DNA of 15,929 bases from CAYFHQ01 sp964342805 (GTDB lineage: Bacteria > Bacillota > Clostridia > Peptostreptococcales > Acidaminobacteraceae): assembly GCA_964342805.1 (NCBI GenBank), contig CAYFHQ010000087.1:1-15929 (forward strand), read 5' to 3'. The translations under genes and the position numbers were made by a program. Below are positions 7,843 through 15,559 of this stretch, in pieces. Numbering within the stretch: position 1 is the first letter of the stretch; each line of letters starts with the position of its first letter. The notes below the pieces were generated by a model. It was not told the origin of the DNA and ran no database searches. It was given only the letters and a program-made list of their open reading frames with translations.

Positions 7843-9344
7843 TTAAAACAGGGTTTCCAACTTTCCAACCTGCTTATTGATGACTTTAATGCTTGTGTGG
7901 ATAGAAGAAACTTCGTTCCTTTGGACCTCTGACCTTGCCTTCACTTCCTGCGAAGTGGCAGCAAGGGTTTGAGCTATGATTGCAACCTTCTGTAGCTTGT
8001 CAATTGTTGCGTCCTTGTTCATTTTCACTTCTTGTATGTTGTTGTCCATTGAGCCTAGTTCTTTACTGGTTTCACGGATAAAGGCTGGGTACGGACAATA
8101 CTGTCTTTCGTTTTCAGTGATATTTCCCTGGTCTCTTTGGATTGGTCGATGATTCTTACATTAACTTCGCCAGCACTTTCCACTTCTGCAGACATTGAGA
8201 CGATCAAGTTATTGATTTCCTCAGAAGTGGTTGATGTTTCTTCGGCCAACTTTCTTATTTCTTCCGCTACGACTGCAAATCCTCGACCCGCTTCCCCAGC
8301 CCGGGCACTTTCAATGGAAGCGTTGAGGGCCAGAAGGTTGGTTTGATTTGCAATCCCTGTAATCTTTTCAACCGCTCCAACAATCCTATCAAATTCTCTT
8401 GTCATATTGGTGATGGTCCCCATGACGTGCTCATTGAGTTGATTGGATTGTTGAATCGTCTCCTCGAGGGCCACTGCAGTCTCGTACTCCTTGACGTTTT
8501 CAGTTTCCCGATTCTCCAGATTGATCTTCCAATGACCTATATGATCTAATATAGTATTGGTGCTCGATGCTAGCTTGTCCAGCGACGCCACCCCCTCGTT
8601 GATCTGCTCTGTCTCAGCCAGGGTAGCTTCTGCAATTTCATGCGTTGAAAAGACGGTGTTCTCAATTGCCTCATTTAGCTGATTAGAGGACCCAAACAAG
8701 TGGGCCACATTCCCTGCAATTTCAGTGGACGCCTGCCGAATACCATCGATCAAATGACCCTGTTTGCCCATCGCCTCCTCCGCTGTTGCGATGGACACAA
8801 CTAAATCCTCTATGATTTGTTGAATAGCTCTTCTAAATGCTATTGATATAACCAGCATACCACCAGCCGTTGTGAAATAAGCTAAGTATGTCACTTGATT
8901 TGCGTCGAAGTAACTCAGGTTGACAATCATGCTTATCGTTGTGAGGGCCAATGTGAAAACAAAGTCAAAAGTTGTAAGACTAAATATGGCAACAGCAAAA
9001 CCAATCATAGCCAAGTACCAATAGGAATATGGGCCTGTTGCTCCCGCCACCATGATCAAGTTTACTAGCAAAACGATAAAGTACAAATTTCCTCTAAACT
9101 TCGTATAGATGCTCACATTAAATCGATGATCATTGAGGGCGATTGCCGTATATATAACCGTAATGGAAAGAAAGGTGACCAGGGCTGGATTTGAGAAGTA
9201 AGCTATAACGCCAGCTATAGGGCCCTCCTGTATCATATTGATCACAATCTGAGGTAAGAAAGTCATTACGAAATAACCAATGATCCCAAGTTTGATAGCA
9301 TTATTGATTTTTGTGTATATGTCTATTCTATTTCTGTCCTCCAT
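7843..9344 (-). pseudogene. six-helix methyl-accepting chemotaxis protein, frameshifted near 8087
   Basis: A chemoreceptor of about 500 residues. The start ATG 9344 has an AGGAGG site and follows AraC-2 by 21 nt. Residues about 15-180 hold roughly six hydrophobic segments (for example GIIGYFVMTFLPQIVINMI and GGMLVISIAFRR), with no large extracellular sensor domain, so it probably senses through the membrane. The cytoplasmic signalling tip is intact: NQTNLLALNASIESARAGEA followed by GRGFAVVAEEIRKLAEE, the site for CheA/CheW. The first frame stops at 8055. One more C in the CCC run at 8087-8089 would continue it (KDSIVRTPAFIRETSKELGS) into the frame ending at 7843, giving the usual C-terminal helix (IIAQTLAATSQEVKARSEVQ). 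As written, a 429-residue form lacking this helix would be made. It may still signal, but the helical hairpin would be incomplete. Confidence 0.85.
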
Positions 9345-9365
9345 GGATCAACCTCCTACGAAAGC

Positions 9366-10343
9366 TTAAGCTTCAACTCTATATTCCGTTACACTCATTC
9401 CGGTCCAAACTTTAAATGCTCTGGATAGGGATTTTGCGTCTGCATAATTAACCAGAAATGCGATTTCATCCAAACTCATGTTCATTTTCAAGTAGTTTCG
9501 TACCATGAGTTCACGGGTGTGGTTCAGTTGTTCATTAAATGTGGTAGATTCTTCTTTCAACCGCCTTTGTAGGGTTCGTTTGCTCACCCCTAGTTCATAG
9601 GATATTTTGTCTGCGTCACTAACACCGGAAGGTAGTAACTCGATTAGTGCCTTGCGAACAATTGCGGAGAAACTTTGATCAACCTCAAGTTCTTTAAGTC
9701 TCTGATTTAACTCCCCCTCCAAATAGTCCCACATACGATTGTTCTTCGTCACAAAGGGGCGCATTAAGTCGGCCTTGCTAAAGACAATTTCATTTTGGCT
9801 GTCTTTAGATACCGGTTTCAAACCAAAATAGGCAACTGCAGATTCTGGGTACTCCATATGACCTATTACGCTCTGGGGAGCAATATCCTCCCTACCTGTT
9901 CCCTTGTGTATAATGCTGAGTATGCTGACTTGAGCATGCACAAGCATGAGGCCTGGAACAGGAGTCCCGTCACTATACACGTAGGATATACGAATAGGCT
10001 GGTCGTCCTCAATGTATTGCATATGCACAGGTGCAATAATTCTTTTGAATTTCGCAATTCTCTTCACACACTCTAAGCCGTTTTCTGCACAAAGTCCTGC
10101 AAAGAACTCAGGATTAAATGACGCCACTGTGTCCACCTTGGATATCGACACCATATACTCCATATCAATGTATCGATCCATAGCCAGCATGAGGGACTGA
10201 TATTGGTCAGATGTGAGTTGGAACTTGTCCTGGTCTATGGCCCTTGGCGGTACATTGGCTTCTCTGAAGAGGACTTCCACATCTACCCCCAGGTGTTGAA
10301 ACATTTCTTTACCTTTGTCATCGAAATTCACGTTATAAAACAA
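9366..10343 (-). CDS. AraC-family regulator (AraC-2), intact
   Basis: About 325 residues. I prefer the TTG at 10343: the AGGAG motif lies 8 nt upstream, exactly as for AraC-1, whereas GTG codons at 10352 and 10349 are too close to it. The N-terminal two thirds is an arabinose_bd-like ligand domain (FAGLCAENGLECVKRIAKFK, close to AraC-1). The C-terminus holds two helix-turn-helix units (LGVSKRTLQRRLKEESTTF and LDEIAFLVNYADAKSLSRAFKVWTG). It is a paralogue of AraC-1 over its full length. The SDR stop is 26 nt upstream and the MCP starts 21 nt downstream, so all three share one transcript. It is the best candidate to bind the three TGGCA operators here, since AraC-1 is broken. The ligand is unknown. 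Confidence 0.9.
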   Translation of the reverse strand: MFYNVNFDDKGKEMFQHLGVDVEVLFREANVPPRAIDQDKFQLTSDQYQSLMLAMDRYIDMEYMVSISKVDTVASFNPEFFAGLCAENGLECVKRIAKFKRIIAPVHMQYIEDDQPIRISYVYSDGTPVPGLMLVHAQVSILSIIHKGTGREDIAPQSVIGHMEYPESAVAYFGLKPVSKDSQNEIVFSKADLMRPFVTKNNRMWDYLEGELNQRLKELEVDQSFSAIVRKALIELLPSGVSDADKISYELGVSKRTLQRRLKEESTTFNEQLNHTRELMVRNYLKMNMSLDEIAFLVNYADAKSLSRAFKVWTGMSVTEYRVEA

Positions 10344-10368
10344 GTTCACCACTCCTATCTGACATAGA

Positions 10369-11328
10369 CTACTTCTTTAGTCCAACAAGTTCATAGGTTT
10401 CTTGAATCAGTTTCTGCGCAACCATCATGTCCTTTGCATGGGGATTTGGAGACTCAAGTGGCCAGCCGCCATCCTTGCAGTAGGAGTCCCTATAAAGAAC
10501 ACTACTTTGACTAAAATAAGCTCCTGAATGCTCCCGGGCTTGGTCCGAAATGAGACAGTGCAAGGAAGTCTGTGCGGATTCTTCATTAGAGTCTGTCATG
10601 GAACGAATAAAGGGTGCCATGAGGGGACTTAGGACACGCATAAACAGGTTTTCTTTGCCAAAGTTTGATCGTGCCCAACCAGGATGAACTGCAAATGCAA
10701 CCACGCCCGTTCCATCAAGCCTTTGGGCCAGTTCCATGGCATATAGGGCATTGGCCACCTTAGCTTCGGAATAGGCATTCATGGCATTAAAGTCTCTTTT
10801 ATGATAGTTTAGATCATCCAAATGTACAAACGGTCGATTTTCAGGACGTCCGGCATGGACACAGGATGACAAGAGTACGATCCTAGAAGGCGCGCTCTTC
10901 TTTAAAGTGTCCAGTAGGAGTTCTGTCAGCAAGAAATGGCCAAAATAACTTACGCCAATGGACATTTCAAACCCGTCACTTGTACGTGTTGCCTCTCTAC
11001 CCATTGATACCATTCCTGCGTTACAGTCTAATCCATGAAGTTGATCATATTTGGACTTAAAGGTCTTTACGAATGATCGTACTGAATCGAGATTGGCAAG
11101 ATCCAGTTTTATGACCTCATAACTACCCTTTAGCCCATCAAACTCGCGGGCGACCTCCTTGCCTGCTTCCACACGTCGACAAGCCATTACTACATGGGCA
11201 CCTTGTTTTATAAGCTGTCTAGTTGTTTCAAAGCCGACACCTGAGTTGGCACCTGTTACAATATATGTTTTGCCTGCAAGGTTCTTATTTTTAGTCTTTT
11301 CATCAATCCATAGTTTTGGTCTAGCCAT
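10369..11328 (-). CDS. short-chain dehydrogenase/reductase
   Basis: A 319-residue NAD(P)-dependent oxidoreductase, first gene of the operon with AraC-2 and the MCP. The Rossmann motif TGANSGVG is at 25-32, followed by a basic pair (CRR, 50-52) that favours NADP. NAG is at 103-105, the catalytic Ser at 154/155 (VLLSSCVHAG), and Tyr186 and Lys190 are in YSEAKVAN. The long C-terminal region and the HPGW motif (VHPGWARSNFG) put it with retinol-dehydrogenase/protochlorophyllide-reductase-like SDRs rather than FabG. The substrate cannot be told from sequence. A good AAGGAGG site lies 7 nt before the ATG. The promoter carries operator 3. Confidence 0.9.
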   Translation of the reverse strand: MARPKLWIDEKTKNKNLAGKTYIVTGANSGVGFETTRQLIKQGAHVVMACRRVEAGKEVAREFDGLKGSYEVIKLDLANLDSVRSFVKTFKSKYDQLHGLDCNAGMVSMGREATRTSDGFEMSIGVSYFGHFLLTELLLDTLKKSAPSRIVLLSSCVHAGRPENRPFVHLDDLNYHKRDFNAMNAYSEAKVANALYAMELAQRLDGTGVVAFAVHPGWARSNFGKENLFMRVLSPLMAPFIRSMTDSNEESAQTSLHCLISDQAREHSGAYFSQSSVLYRDSYCKDGGWPLESPNPHAKDMMVAQKLIQETYELVGLKK

Positions 11329-11395
11329 CGTTGGCCTCCTTATTTCTAGTTCTCTTTATCCAGCAGAAATCACTAACCGGTCTTATGATACTTGA

Positions 11396-11401
11396 AGTAT
11401 A
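11396..11401 (-). promoter_or_regulatory. -10 box of the SDR/AraC-2/MCP promoter
   Basis: TATACT on the minus strand, exactly 20 nt after operator 3 and 68 nt before the SDR start. No clear -35 box. Confidence 0.6.
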
Positions 11402-11421
11402 TCAAGGACTTTTTACAGTTA

Positions 11422-11460
11422 GAACCACAATTCGTGCCAATGTATTCTCATATGACGCCA
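11422..11460 (-). promoter_or_regulatory. AraC-type operator 3 (SDR operon promoter)
   Basis: Minus strand: TGGCG (11460-11456), 16 nt, TGGCA (11439-11435), CGAATT, then GTGGTTC (11428-11422) and 20 nt to TATACT. The spacing equals operators 1 and 2. The CGAATT stretch nearly matches the TGAATT of operator 2. The distal arm has one mismatch and the GCAATGT element is degenerate, so affinity may be lower. Confidence 0.65.
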
Positions 11461-11483
11461 ATCGGAGCGAGTCTTAAAACTCG

Positions 11484-11514
11484 AAAAGCTTCTCCGATTA
11501 TCAGAGAAGCTTTT
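11484..11514 (-). terminator. Rho-independent terminator of the lipocalin-like gene
   Basis: A perfect 11-bp stem, AAAAGCTTCTC (11484-11494) with GAGAAGCTTTT (11504-11514), and a 9-nt loop. It begins 15 nt after the lipocalin-like stop. A/T tracts on both sides make it usable in either direction. Confidence 0.8.
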
Positions 11515-11529
11515 GAAGTCTATCTACTA

Positions 11530-12606
11530 TTACATGTGGTTTTTGCCAGTTGGCCCATTCTCCATGATCCGGACGTCAGCAGACTCATTTACAGTCACCC
11601 CAACCTCTTCTCCAGTGGTGTCATTGATCAACTTGCAGCCACCTTCATATAGGGCATAATCAAACTCAGGGAACTCAAAGAAGTCCTCGTTGGAATAGGG
11701 TACCACTGTAAAACTCTTTGATCCTTCTATTTCGATTGGGAATTCATAAGTCCAACCCCATGACACCCATGTACCTACTGTGGGGCTCTTGGCATATCCT
11801 TTCTGGCGAACAATCACGTCGTCGATCTGCATGATATGTCCGTCTGAGCCCATATAAACAACTTCCTTGTGGCCATTAAAGAAGTTGTAGATATGCAGGC
11901 GGGCACCGTTATCAAATCTAAAGGAAGACCACTCCCACGTTAGGGTGGCAAAGTCACCCCACTGGCGGTCCACCCAACCAATCCCTGACAGGGTTAGGTC
12001 CTTTTGCTGGCCGTTATCGTCAGTGATGGTCATGGTGCCTGTCACTGGGGTCCGAGGCAAGGAGTAGTAAAAGCTGAAATCATCATCTGCCCCCTGCTGT
12101 ATCATACCTTCAATGCCATGTTTGTCCGTGTGCCAGAGGACTTCGTCAATATTGGTAACCGCTAAATTATAGGACACCTGGGGAGACTGGAGGGAGAGGA
12201 TCATTTTTTCTTCTCCATAAGACCACTCAAAATGTCCTTCTTCAGTTGTGCATACGGCTGTGTTGTCCTTGTCACGCCATAGGTCTTCCTTGTTCATAAC
12301 CCCGTTGAACTGGGTTGGGTAGACCTTATTGTTTTTGTAGTCACTTACATATCCTAGAATGCTACCTGCTCTTTGATGGTCAGCAACTTCTAGGCCAATC
12401 ATTTTCTGATAGGCTTCTCCAATCCTATGGGTGATATTGGAGAATATGAAGTAAGGATTGCCACAAATATCATGGGCTAGTACAGTGAAGTACCACCACT
12501 CGAAGGATTTTTCACTCATACGCGCATGGGGTTTCCACTCCTCACGGGTGGAACGTACTGAAGGGTTCTTCACGTCAAAGGGAATGGGTTCAAAGTGCTT
12601 TGTCAT
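11530..12606 (-). CDS. AttH/CrtC-type lipocalin-like protein
   Basis: 358 residues from the ATG at 12606, which has AAAGGAGAG 7 nt upstream. A longer frame from 12696 is rejected because it would run through the promoter and operator. The N-terminal part has the family's KSFEWWYFTVLAHD motif, and the middle has IGWVDRQWGDF. Both are typical of the AttH/CrtC (hydroxyneurosporene synthase-like) family of two lipocalin-like barrels. The relatives include hydratases of hydrophobic or isoprenoid substrates and proteins of unknown function. No signal peptide or lipobox is seen, so it is probably cytosolic. It is monocistronic: its own promoter with a TetR operator, and a strong terminator. Carotenoid work is not implied by the neighbours. 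Confidence 0.8.
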   Translation of the reverse strand: MTKHFEPIPFDVKNPSVRSTREEWKPHARMSEKSFEWWYFTVLAHDICGNPYFIFSNITHRIGEAYQKMIGLEVADHQRAGSILGYVSDYKNNKVYPTQFNGVMNKEDLWRDKDNTAVCTTEEGHFEWSYGEEKMILSLQSPQVSYNLAVTNIDEVLWHTDKHGIEGMIQQGADDDFSFYYSLPRTPVTGTMTITDDNGQQKDLTLSGIGWVDRQWGDFATLTWEWSSFRFDNGARLHIYNFFNGHKEVVYMGSDGHIMQIDDVIVRQKGYAKSPTVGTWVSWGWTYEFPIEIEGSKSFTVVPYSNEDFFEFPEFDYALYEGGCKLINDTTGEEVGVTVNESADVRIMENGPTGKNHM

Positions 12607-12632
12607 AGTAATCTCTCCTTTTCCACATGTTG

Positions 12633-12656
12633 CATTTGTACCACTTGATACAAATG
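12633..12656. promoter_or_regulatory. TetR-type operator of the lipocalin-like gene
   Basis: CATTTGTA (12633-12640) and TACAAATG (12649-12656) are perfect inverted arms around CCACTTGA. It sits 11 nt downstream of the -10 box, over the likely start of transcription, where binding would block initiation. It shares 19 of 24 bases with the site before tetR. Confidence 0.75.
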
Positions 12657-12666
12657 TCATGTTTGA

Positions 12667-12696
12667 ATTATAAGAGAGTCTACTACATGAACACAA
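12667..12696 (-). promoter_or_regulatory. promoter of the lipocalin-like gene
   Basis: A perfect TATAAT at 12667-12672 on the minus strand with TTGTGT (12691-12696) 18 nt upstream. Confidence 0.65.
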
Positions 12697-12749
12697 TCCT
12701 TTTCTGCTTTTAGGCCTTCATTATGGACAAACCACCCTTTTTGTCACAC

Positions 12750-12784
12750 AAAAAGAAACCCAAGACGTCTTCATCTTGGGCTTC
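12750..12784 (-). terminator. Rho-independent terminator of tetR
   Basis: An 11-bp stem with one mismatch (12755-12765 with 12774-12784), a loop of 8, followed on the minus strand by five T (12754-12750). It is 32 nt after the tetR stop. Confidence 0.8.
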
Positions 12785-12816
12785 TCAGTTTGGGCAAAAC
12801 AATCGTTAAAACGGGT

Positions 12817-13422
12817 CTACTGGTTCATATCATTTAGGAGCTTGGGTATGTAGCCTTCTTCACCTTCAAATAGATTGGTTATGTCATGGATAATGGTTCC
12901 CATGTCCTCTGGGCTTGTTTTCATGTCATTCTTGATCCATTCCATGATCACCCTTGTAATCCCGCCCATTTGGTAATGGATGAAAATCTCATATCGAAGA
13001 TTGACCGCCCCTTCATGGGCCCTTTTCCTACTCATGGTCATGTAGTCAAAGAAAAAGGTGTTTTGACTGGCGATTTGGCTAAAGAGCAGGTCTTCTAGAC
13101 CTGCATTTTTAATCTGAATAAGGGCTTTGCGCCGCTCTAAAAAAAGCTGGAATAACCAAACATACATTTTCCGGTGGTCACTTAAGTGGTTATGGTCCAG
13201 CTAGTCTCTAAAGGCTTCAAACATGGTTTGTAGGTAGGTAATAATAATGTCGTCCTTGGACTTGTAGTTTCGATAGTAGGTTTGTCTGGCAACCCCTGCC
13301 TTTTCAGCAATTTGGCCTATTTTGATTTTATCATAGGTCTCATTTTCAAGGAGAATCATTAAGGCTTCAAAAACCCATTCTCTCGTTCTCTGAACTTGCT
13401 TGTTGACTTCAATAGACTTCAT
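12817..13422 (-). pseudogene. TetR-family regulator with in-frame amber codon
   Basis: One frame of 202 codons from ATG 13422 to 12817, the usual length of TetR proteins, interrupted once by TAG at 13201-13203 (reading FEAFRD, stop, LDHNHLSDHRKMYVW). The first 73 residues hold the complete TetR helix-turn-helix (KIKIGQIAEKAGVARQTYYR). The part after the stop is the helical ligand and dimer domain (YMTMSRKRAHEGAVNLRYEI). A one-base change from CAG (Gln), TGG (Trp) or TAT/TAC (Tyr) would explain the TAG. As read, only the DNA-binding domain is made. It should repress itself and the lipocalin-like gene through matching operators. Loss of the dimer domain would leave that gene unrepressed. Confidence 0.8.
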
Positions 13423-13444
13423 GGTTTGACTCGCTTCCCTAGGG

Positions 13445-13468
13445 CAAATGTATCACTTGAGACAATTG
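13445..13468. promoter_or_regulatory. TetR-type operator before tetR
   Basis: An imperfect dyad: CAA-TGT-TCA on one side and TGA-ACA-TTG on the other around CT. It lies 22 bp upstream of the tetR start and overlaps a possible TACAAT box (13465-13470). It matches the lipocalin-like operator at 19 of 24 positions, with the shared core TGTAYCACTTGA. Fits autorepression. Confidence 0.7.
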
Positions 13469-13561
13469 TAACATGAAATATGACCAAGTTTATTAAGAGT
13501 ATAGCCCGTAGGCTAAAAAAAGAGTGGCGTTTTGTCGCATCTTATGAAAACTGGAGCTTGT

Positions 13562-14134
13562 TTACTCTATAGAATCGATTGCTCTTTCTATTAAGGTCTC
13601 CCAGGGTCTGGATTTGACCGTAGTAAGCCCCATAAGAGAACACTGTTTGTTCAATTGTTGGCCGAAAGAATGACTGATCTGTGCCCGAAAAACTTGGGCC
13701 TCTCCCCCCTCACGACTCAAATAGTTTTGAATGATCTGGTCAAGTTCTGGCTCATAGAGGAATAGCGACTGGACAAGGGGTGACGTGAAACCTACCACCA
13801 ACTGGGGGCTGATGAAATCCCCGTCGATGATCACCGGCGCTTGCTTGCTTAGATGTTCATTTATGAGCTGGTCGAGGGTATGGGCCAGTTCTACTCCCAC
13901 CTGTTTGAGCCTATCCACATTTCCCTCCACGCCTTGGGGTTCCCAGTCTTCGTCCCCCATCCAGTAGTGGATGGCAGGATAGTCATTGGCCTTGGAGGTG
14001 CCCATTACTTTCTTGCACAGGTCATCGGCCTCAATGATTTGAACTTGATAGAGGTCAGCTAAGGCTTTGGCCAGTCTGGACTTGCCTATACCAGACGACC
14101 CACCGATCAGTAGAACCATCCATTTTCTTTTCAT
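13562..14134 (-). CDS. P-loop kinase-like protein
   Basis: 190 residues. A Walker A loop, GGSSGIGKS (11-19), follows the first strand (WMVLLI). Then come a DD pair (IIEADDLCK) and a VIIDGDFISPQ strand that resembles Walker B. The fold resembles small-molecule or 2-phosphoglycerate-kinase-like P-loop proteins, but the substrate cannot be told. The gene follows alkC after 45 nt with a G-rich ribosome site and should be cotranscribed. No membrane segment. It is not a known partner of AlkC. Confidence 0.7.
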   Translation of the reverse strand: MKRKWMVLLIGGSSGIGKSRLAKALADLYQVQIIEADDLCKKVMGTSKANDYPAIHYWMGDEDWEPQGVEGNVDRLKQVGVELAHTLDQLINEHLSKQAPVIIDGDFISPQLVVGFTSPLVQSLFLYEPELDQIIQNYLSREGGEAQVFRAQISHSFGQQLNKQCSLMGLTTVKSRPWETLIERAIDSIE

Positions 14135-14179
14135 CCTGCTGCCCCCCTGGTTTTCATGGTCATGTGCGCTTGAGTTCGA

Positions 14180-15283
14180 TTATACATGGAGGTAAAAGGA
14201 CCCTTCATTGTGGAACTGGCCGTTGATTTGTAACCGGACGGAGTGGTCGCCCTCATAGAGCTTTTTGGTTGTCATTTCTTTAAAGGCGTGCTTCTTTTGC
14301 ATGGAAATGCTTTGACCTTCTTGTAAGCTGACCTTTTTCAACTTAAAGACCTTTTGGCCCCGCTTTCCTTTGGCCATGGGATAGTCCACCTGGTAGTCCA
14401 CCATGAGTTTACAATCTTCCAAAGCTTTTATGGTCACGTCAAAAACAATACTATCGCCAATATGAATTTCCGGTGTATGGATAACAAAACCTTCAACCTC
14501 GATCCTTGCACCGGTCTTATAGCCCAGTAGGTTCAAAGCCCCTTGGTGTCCCCGTTTCACTAGGGTCCTTGTACTGTGACTCACGATGTATGCCATTTCT
14601 TTTTCGTTTTGACGTCCAGTGGCCTGCCACCGTTCAAGAGTCTCAATCACAACTTGTGGATGGATCTTGGATAGGTCATTTAAATGGTTGGCGACGGAAC
14701 GGGTTACATAGCGTTCGGAGTCATAATACAAGAAGTCCAGGGGCTCCATAGCTTTCATGGGGTCTAGATTAATTCCACTCCCCCAAGGCAGCTTGGGTCG
14801 TAGGCCTTCACTGGCCAGACGTCGTTGATTGTGGTCCTTGCTCTTGGCCCATTGGTGCATTTGCGCAAGGGCTTTATCGGGATACTGATTGATAAACTTT
14901 CGTATGGCAAACTCTGCTGAAAAGACCTTGGTATACTCTCCTAACATGGTTAGGGAGTGGTCCACCCACTGATCGCTACAACCGTACATTTCCACATACT
15001 CACTGAAGGAACCATAGACAAAACGATCATTGGTGTCTGTTTGCTCGCAAGTCTGTTTCAGGATGTCTGTTGCCTGGTAAAAGTCCTGAGGCAGGTGGTC
15101 ATGAAGGCAAAGGGTCATGTGGGACATACGTTCCTTTAGCTCCCTTGTTGGAAAGCCTTCTACACACTGGTCAACAAATGCTTCAAGATCAAAGGGGCCG
15201 TGTACTGCTTGAATCGCCTTAGCAAGCTCCGTTACCGTTTCTCGGTTGAATAGGTCATCCTTTAATATATAGGGTTCTGACAT
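14180..15283 (-). CDS. alkC: DNA-3-methyladenine glycosylase AlkC
   Basis: 367 residues, the usual size of AlkC. The first 250 residues are short paired helices typical of the HEAT-like (ALK) repeat fold (for example YTKVFSAEFAIRKFINQYP, then HNQRRLASEGLRPKLPW). The last 110 residues are beta-rich (HIGDSIVFDVTIKAL and KLYEGDHSVRLQINGQFH), matching the Ig-like domain that sets AlkC apart from AlkD. AlkC removes alkylated bases such as 3-methyladenine and 3-methylcytosine without flipping them out, leaving an abasic site. The exonuclease III encoded just upstream can cut such sites. A good AGGAG site precedes the ATG. No clear promoter lies in the 40 nt before it; transcription may start inside the repeat at 15328-15540 or read through. 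Confidence 0.85.
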   Translation of the reverse strand: MSEPYILKDDLFNRETVTELAKAIQAVHGPFDLEAFVDQCVEGFPTRELKERMSHMTLCLHDHLPQDFYQATDILKQTCEQTDTNDRFVYGSFSEYVEMYGCSDQWVDHSLTMLGEYTKVFSAEFAIRKFINQYPDKALAQMHQWAKSKDHNQRRLASEGLRPKLPWGSGINLDPMKAMEPLDFLYYDSERYVTRSVANHLNDLSKIHPQVVIETLERWQATGRQNEKEMAYIVSHSTRTLVKRGHQGALNLLGYKTGARIEVEGFVIHTPEIHIGDSIVFDVTIKALEDCKLMVDYQVDYPMAKGKRGQKVFKLKKVSLQEGQSISMQKKHAFKEMTTKKLYEGDHSVRLQINGQFHNEGSFYLHV

Positions 15284-15327
15284 TGGACACTCCTTTACAT
15301 GTTCATGTTTCCAAGTCGACTAAAGGT

Positions 15328-15358
15328 AAAGCCCCCACGATTCCTCGTGAGGGGCTTG
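15328..15358. repeat. hairpin repeat copy 1
   Basis: A 31-bp palindromic unit: AAGCCCC pairs with GGGGCTT, then five more pairs with one bulged A and a TTCC loop. Differs from copy 2 at one base. It may act as a weak terminator. Confidence 0.8.
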
Positions 15359-15509
15359 CAGATTGTCGACAAAGTCGACAAGATGGAGACTGTAGAAAAC
15401 TTTCTCAGACAAGGCGCGGCTGAAAGCCAGTTGGTGAGCGATCTTCTAGATCGTGATCCAGCTGGATTGAGGCCAGCAACGCAGTATGAGGGAGTTTGTC
15501 TACGGTTTC
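15359..15509. repeat. structured spacer between the two hairpins
   Basis: 151 bp with many small dyads: GTCGAC twice near 15366-15379, GATCT/AGATC near 15441-15453, and ATCCAGCTGGAT near 15456-15467. No convincing coding frame. Together with the flanking hairpins it looks like a dispersed intergenic repeat or an RNA element. Confidence 0.45.
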
Positions 15510-15540
15510 AAAGCCCCTACGATTCCTCGTGAGGGGCTTG
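15510..15540. repeat. hairpin repeat copy 2
   Basis: Same 31-bp unit as copy 1 with C to T at one position; the T pairs with the A that is bulged in copy 1, leaving a G bulged instead. It starts 19 nt after the exonuclease gene's stop and may serve as its terminator, though the minus-strand T run is only three. Confidence 0.8.
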
Positions 15541-15559
15541 TTATCATTCATTAGCAAAT

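Noticed and set aside
12607..12696. Longer start for the lipocalin-like gene (388 residues)
   Set aside because: It would run through the -10 box region and the TetR dyad; the ATG at 12606 has a strong ribosome site.
13201..13203. TAG as pyrrolysine or programmed readthrough
   Set aside because: TetR regulators are not known to need it, and no recoding signal is visible; a nonsense mutation is simpler.
13504..13520. TAGCC/GGCTA hairpin near a run of A as a terminator
   Set aside because: On the minus strand the T run comes before the stem, and on the plus strand A follows it, so neither direction works.
15299..15532. 77-residue plus-strand ORF over the repeat
   Set aside because: It crosses the hairpins and dyads, has no homology I can see, and its reading depends on the repeat sequence.
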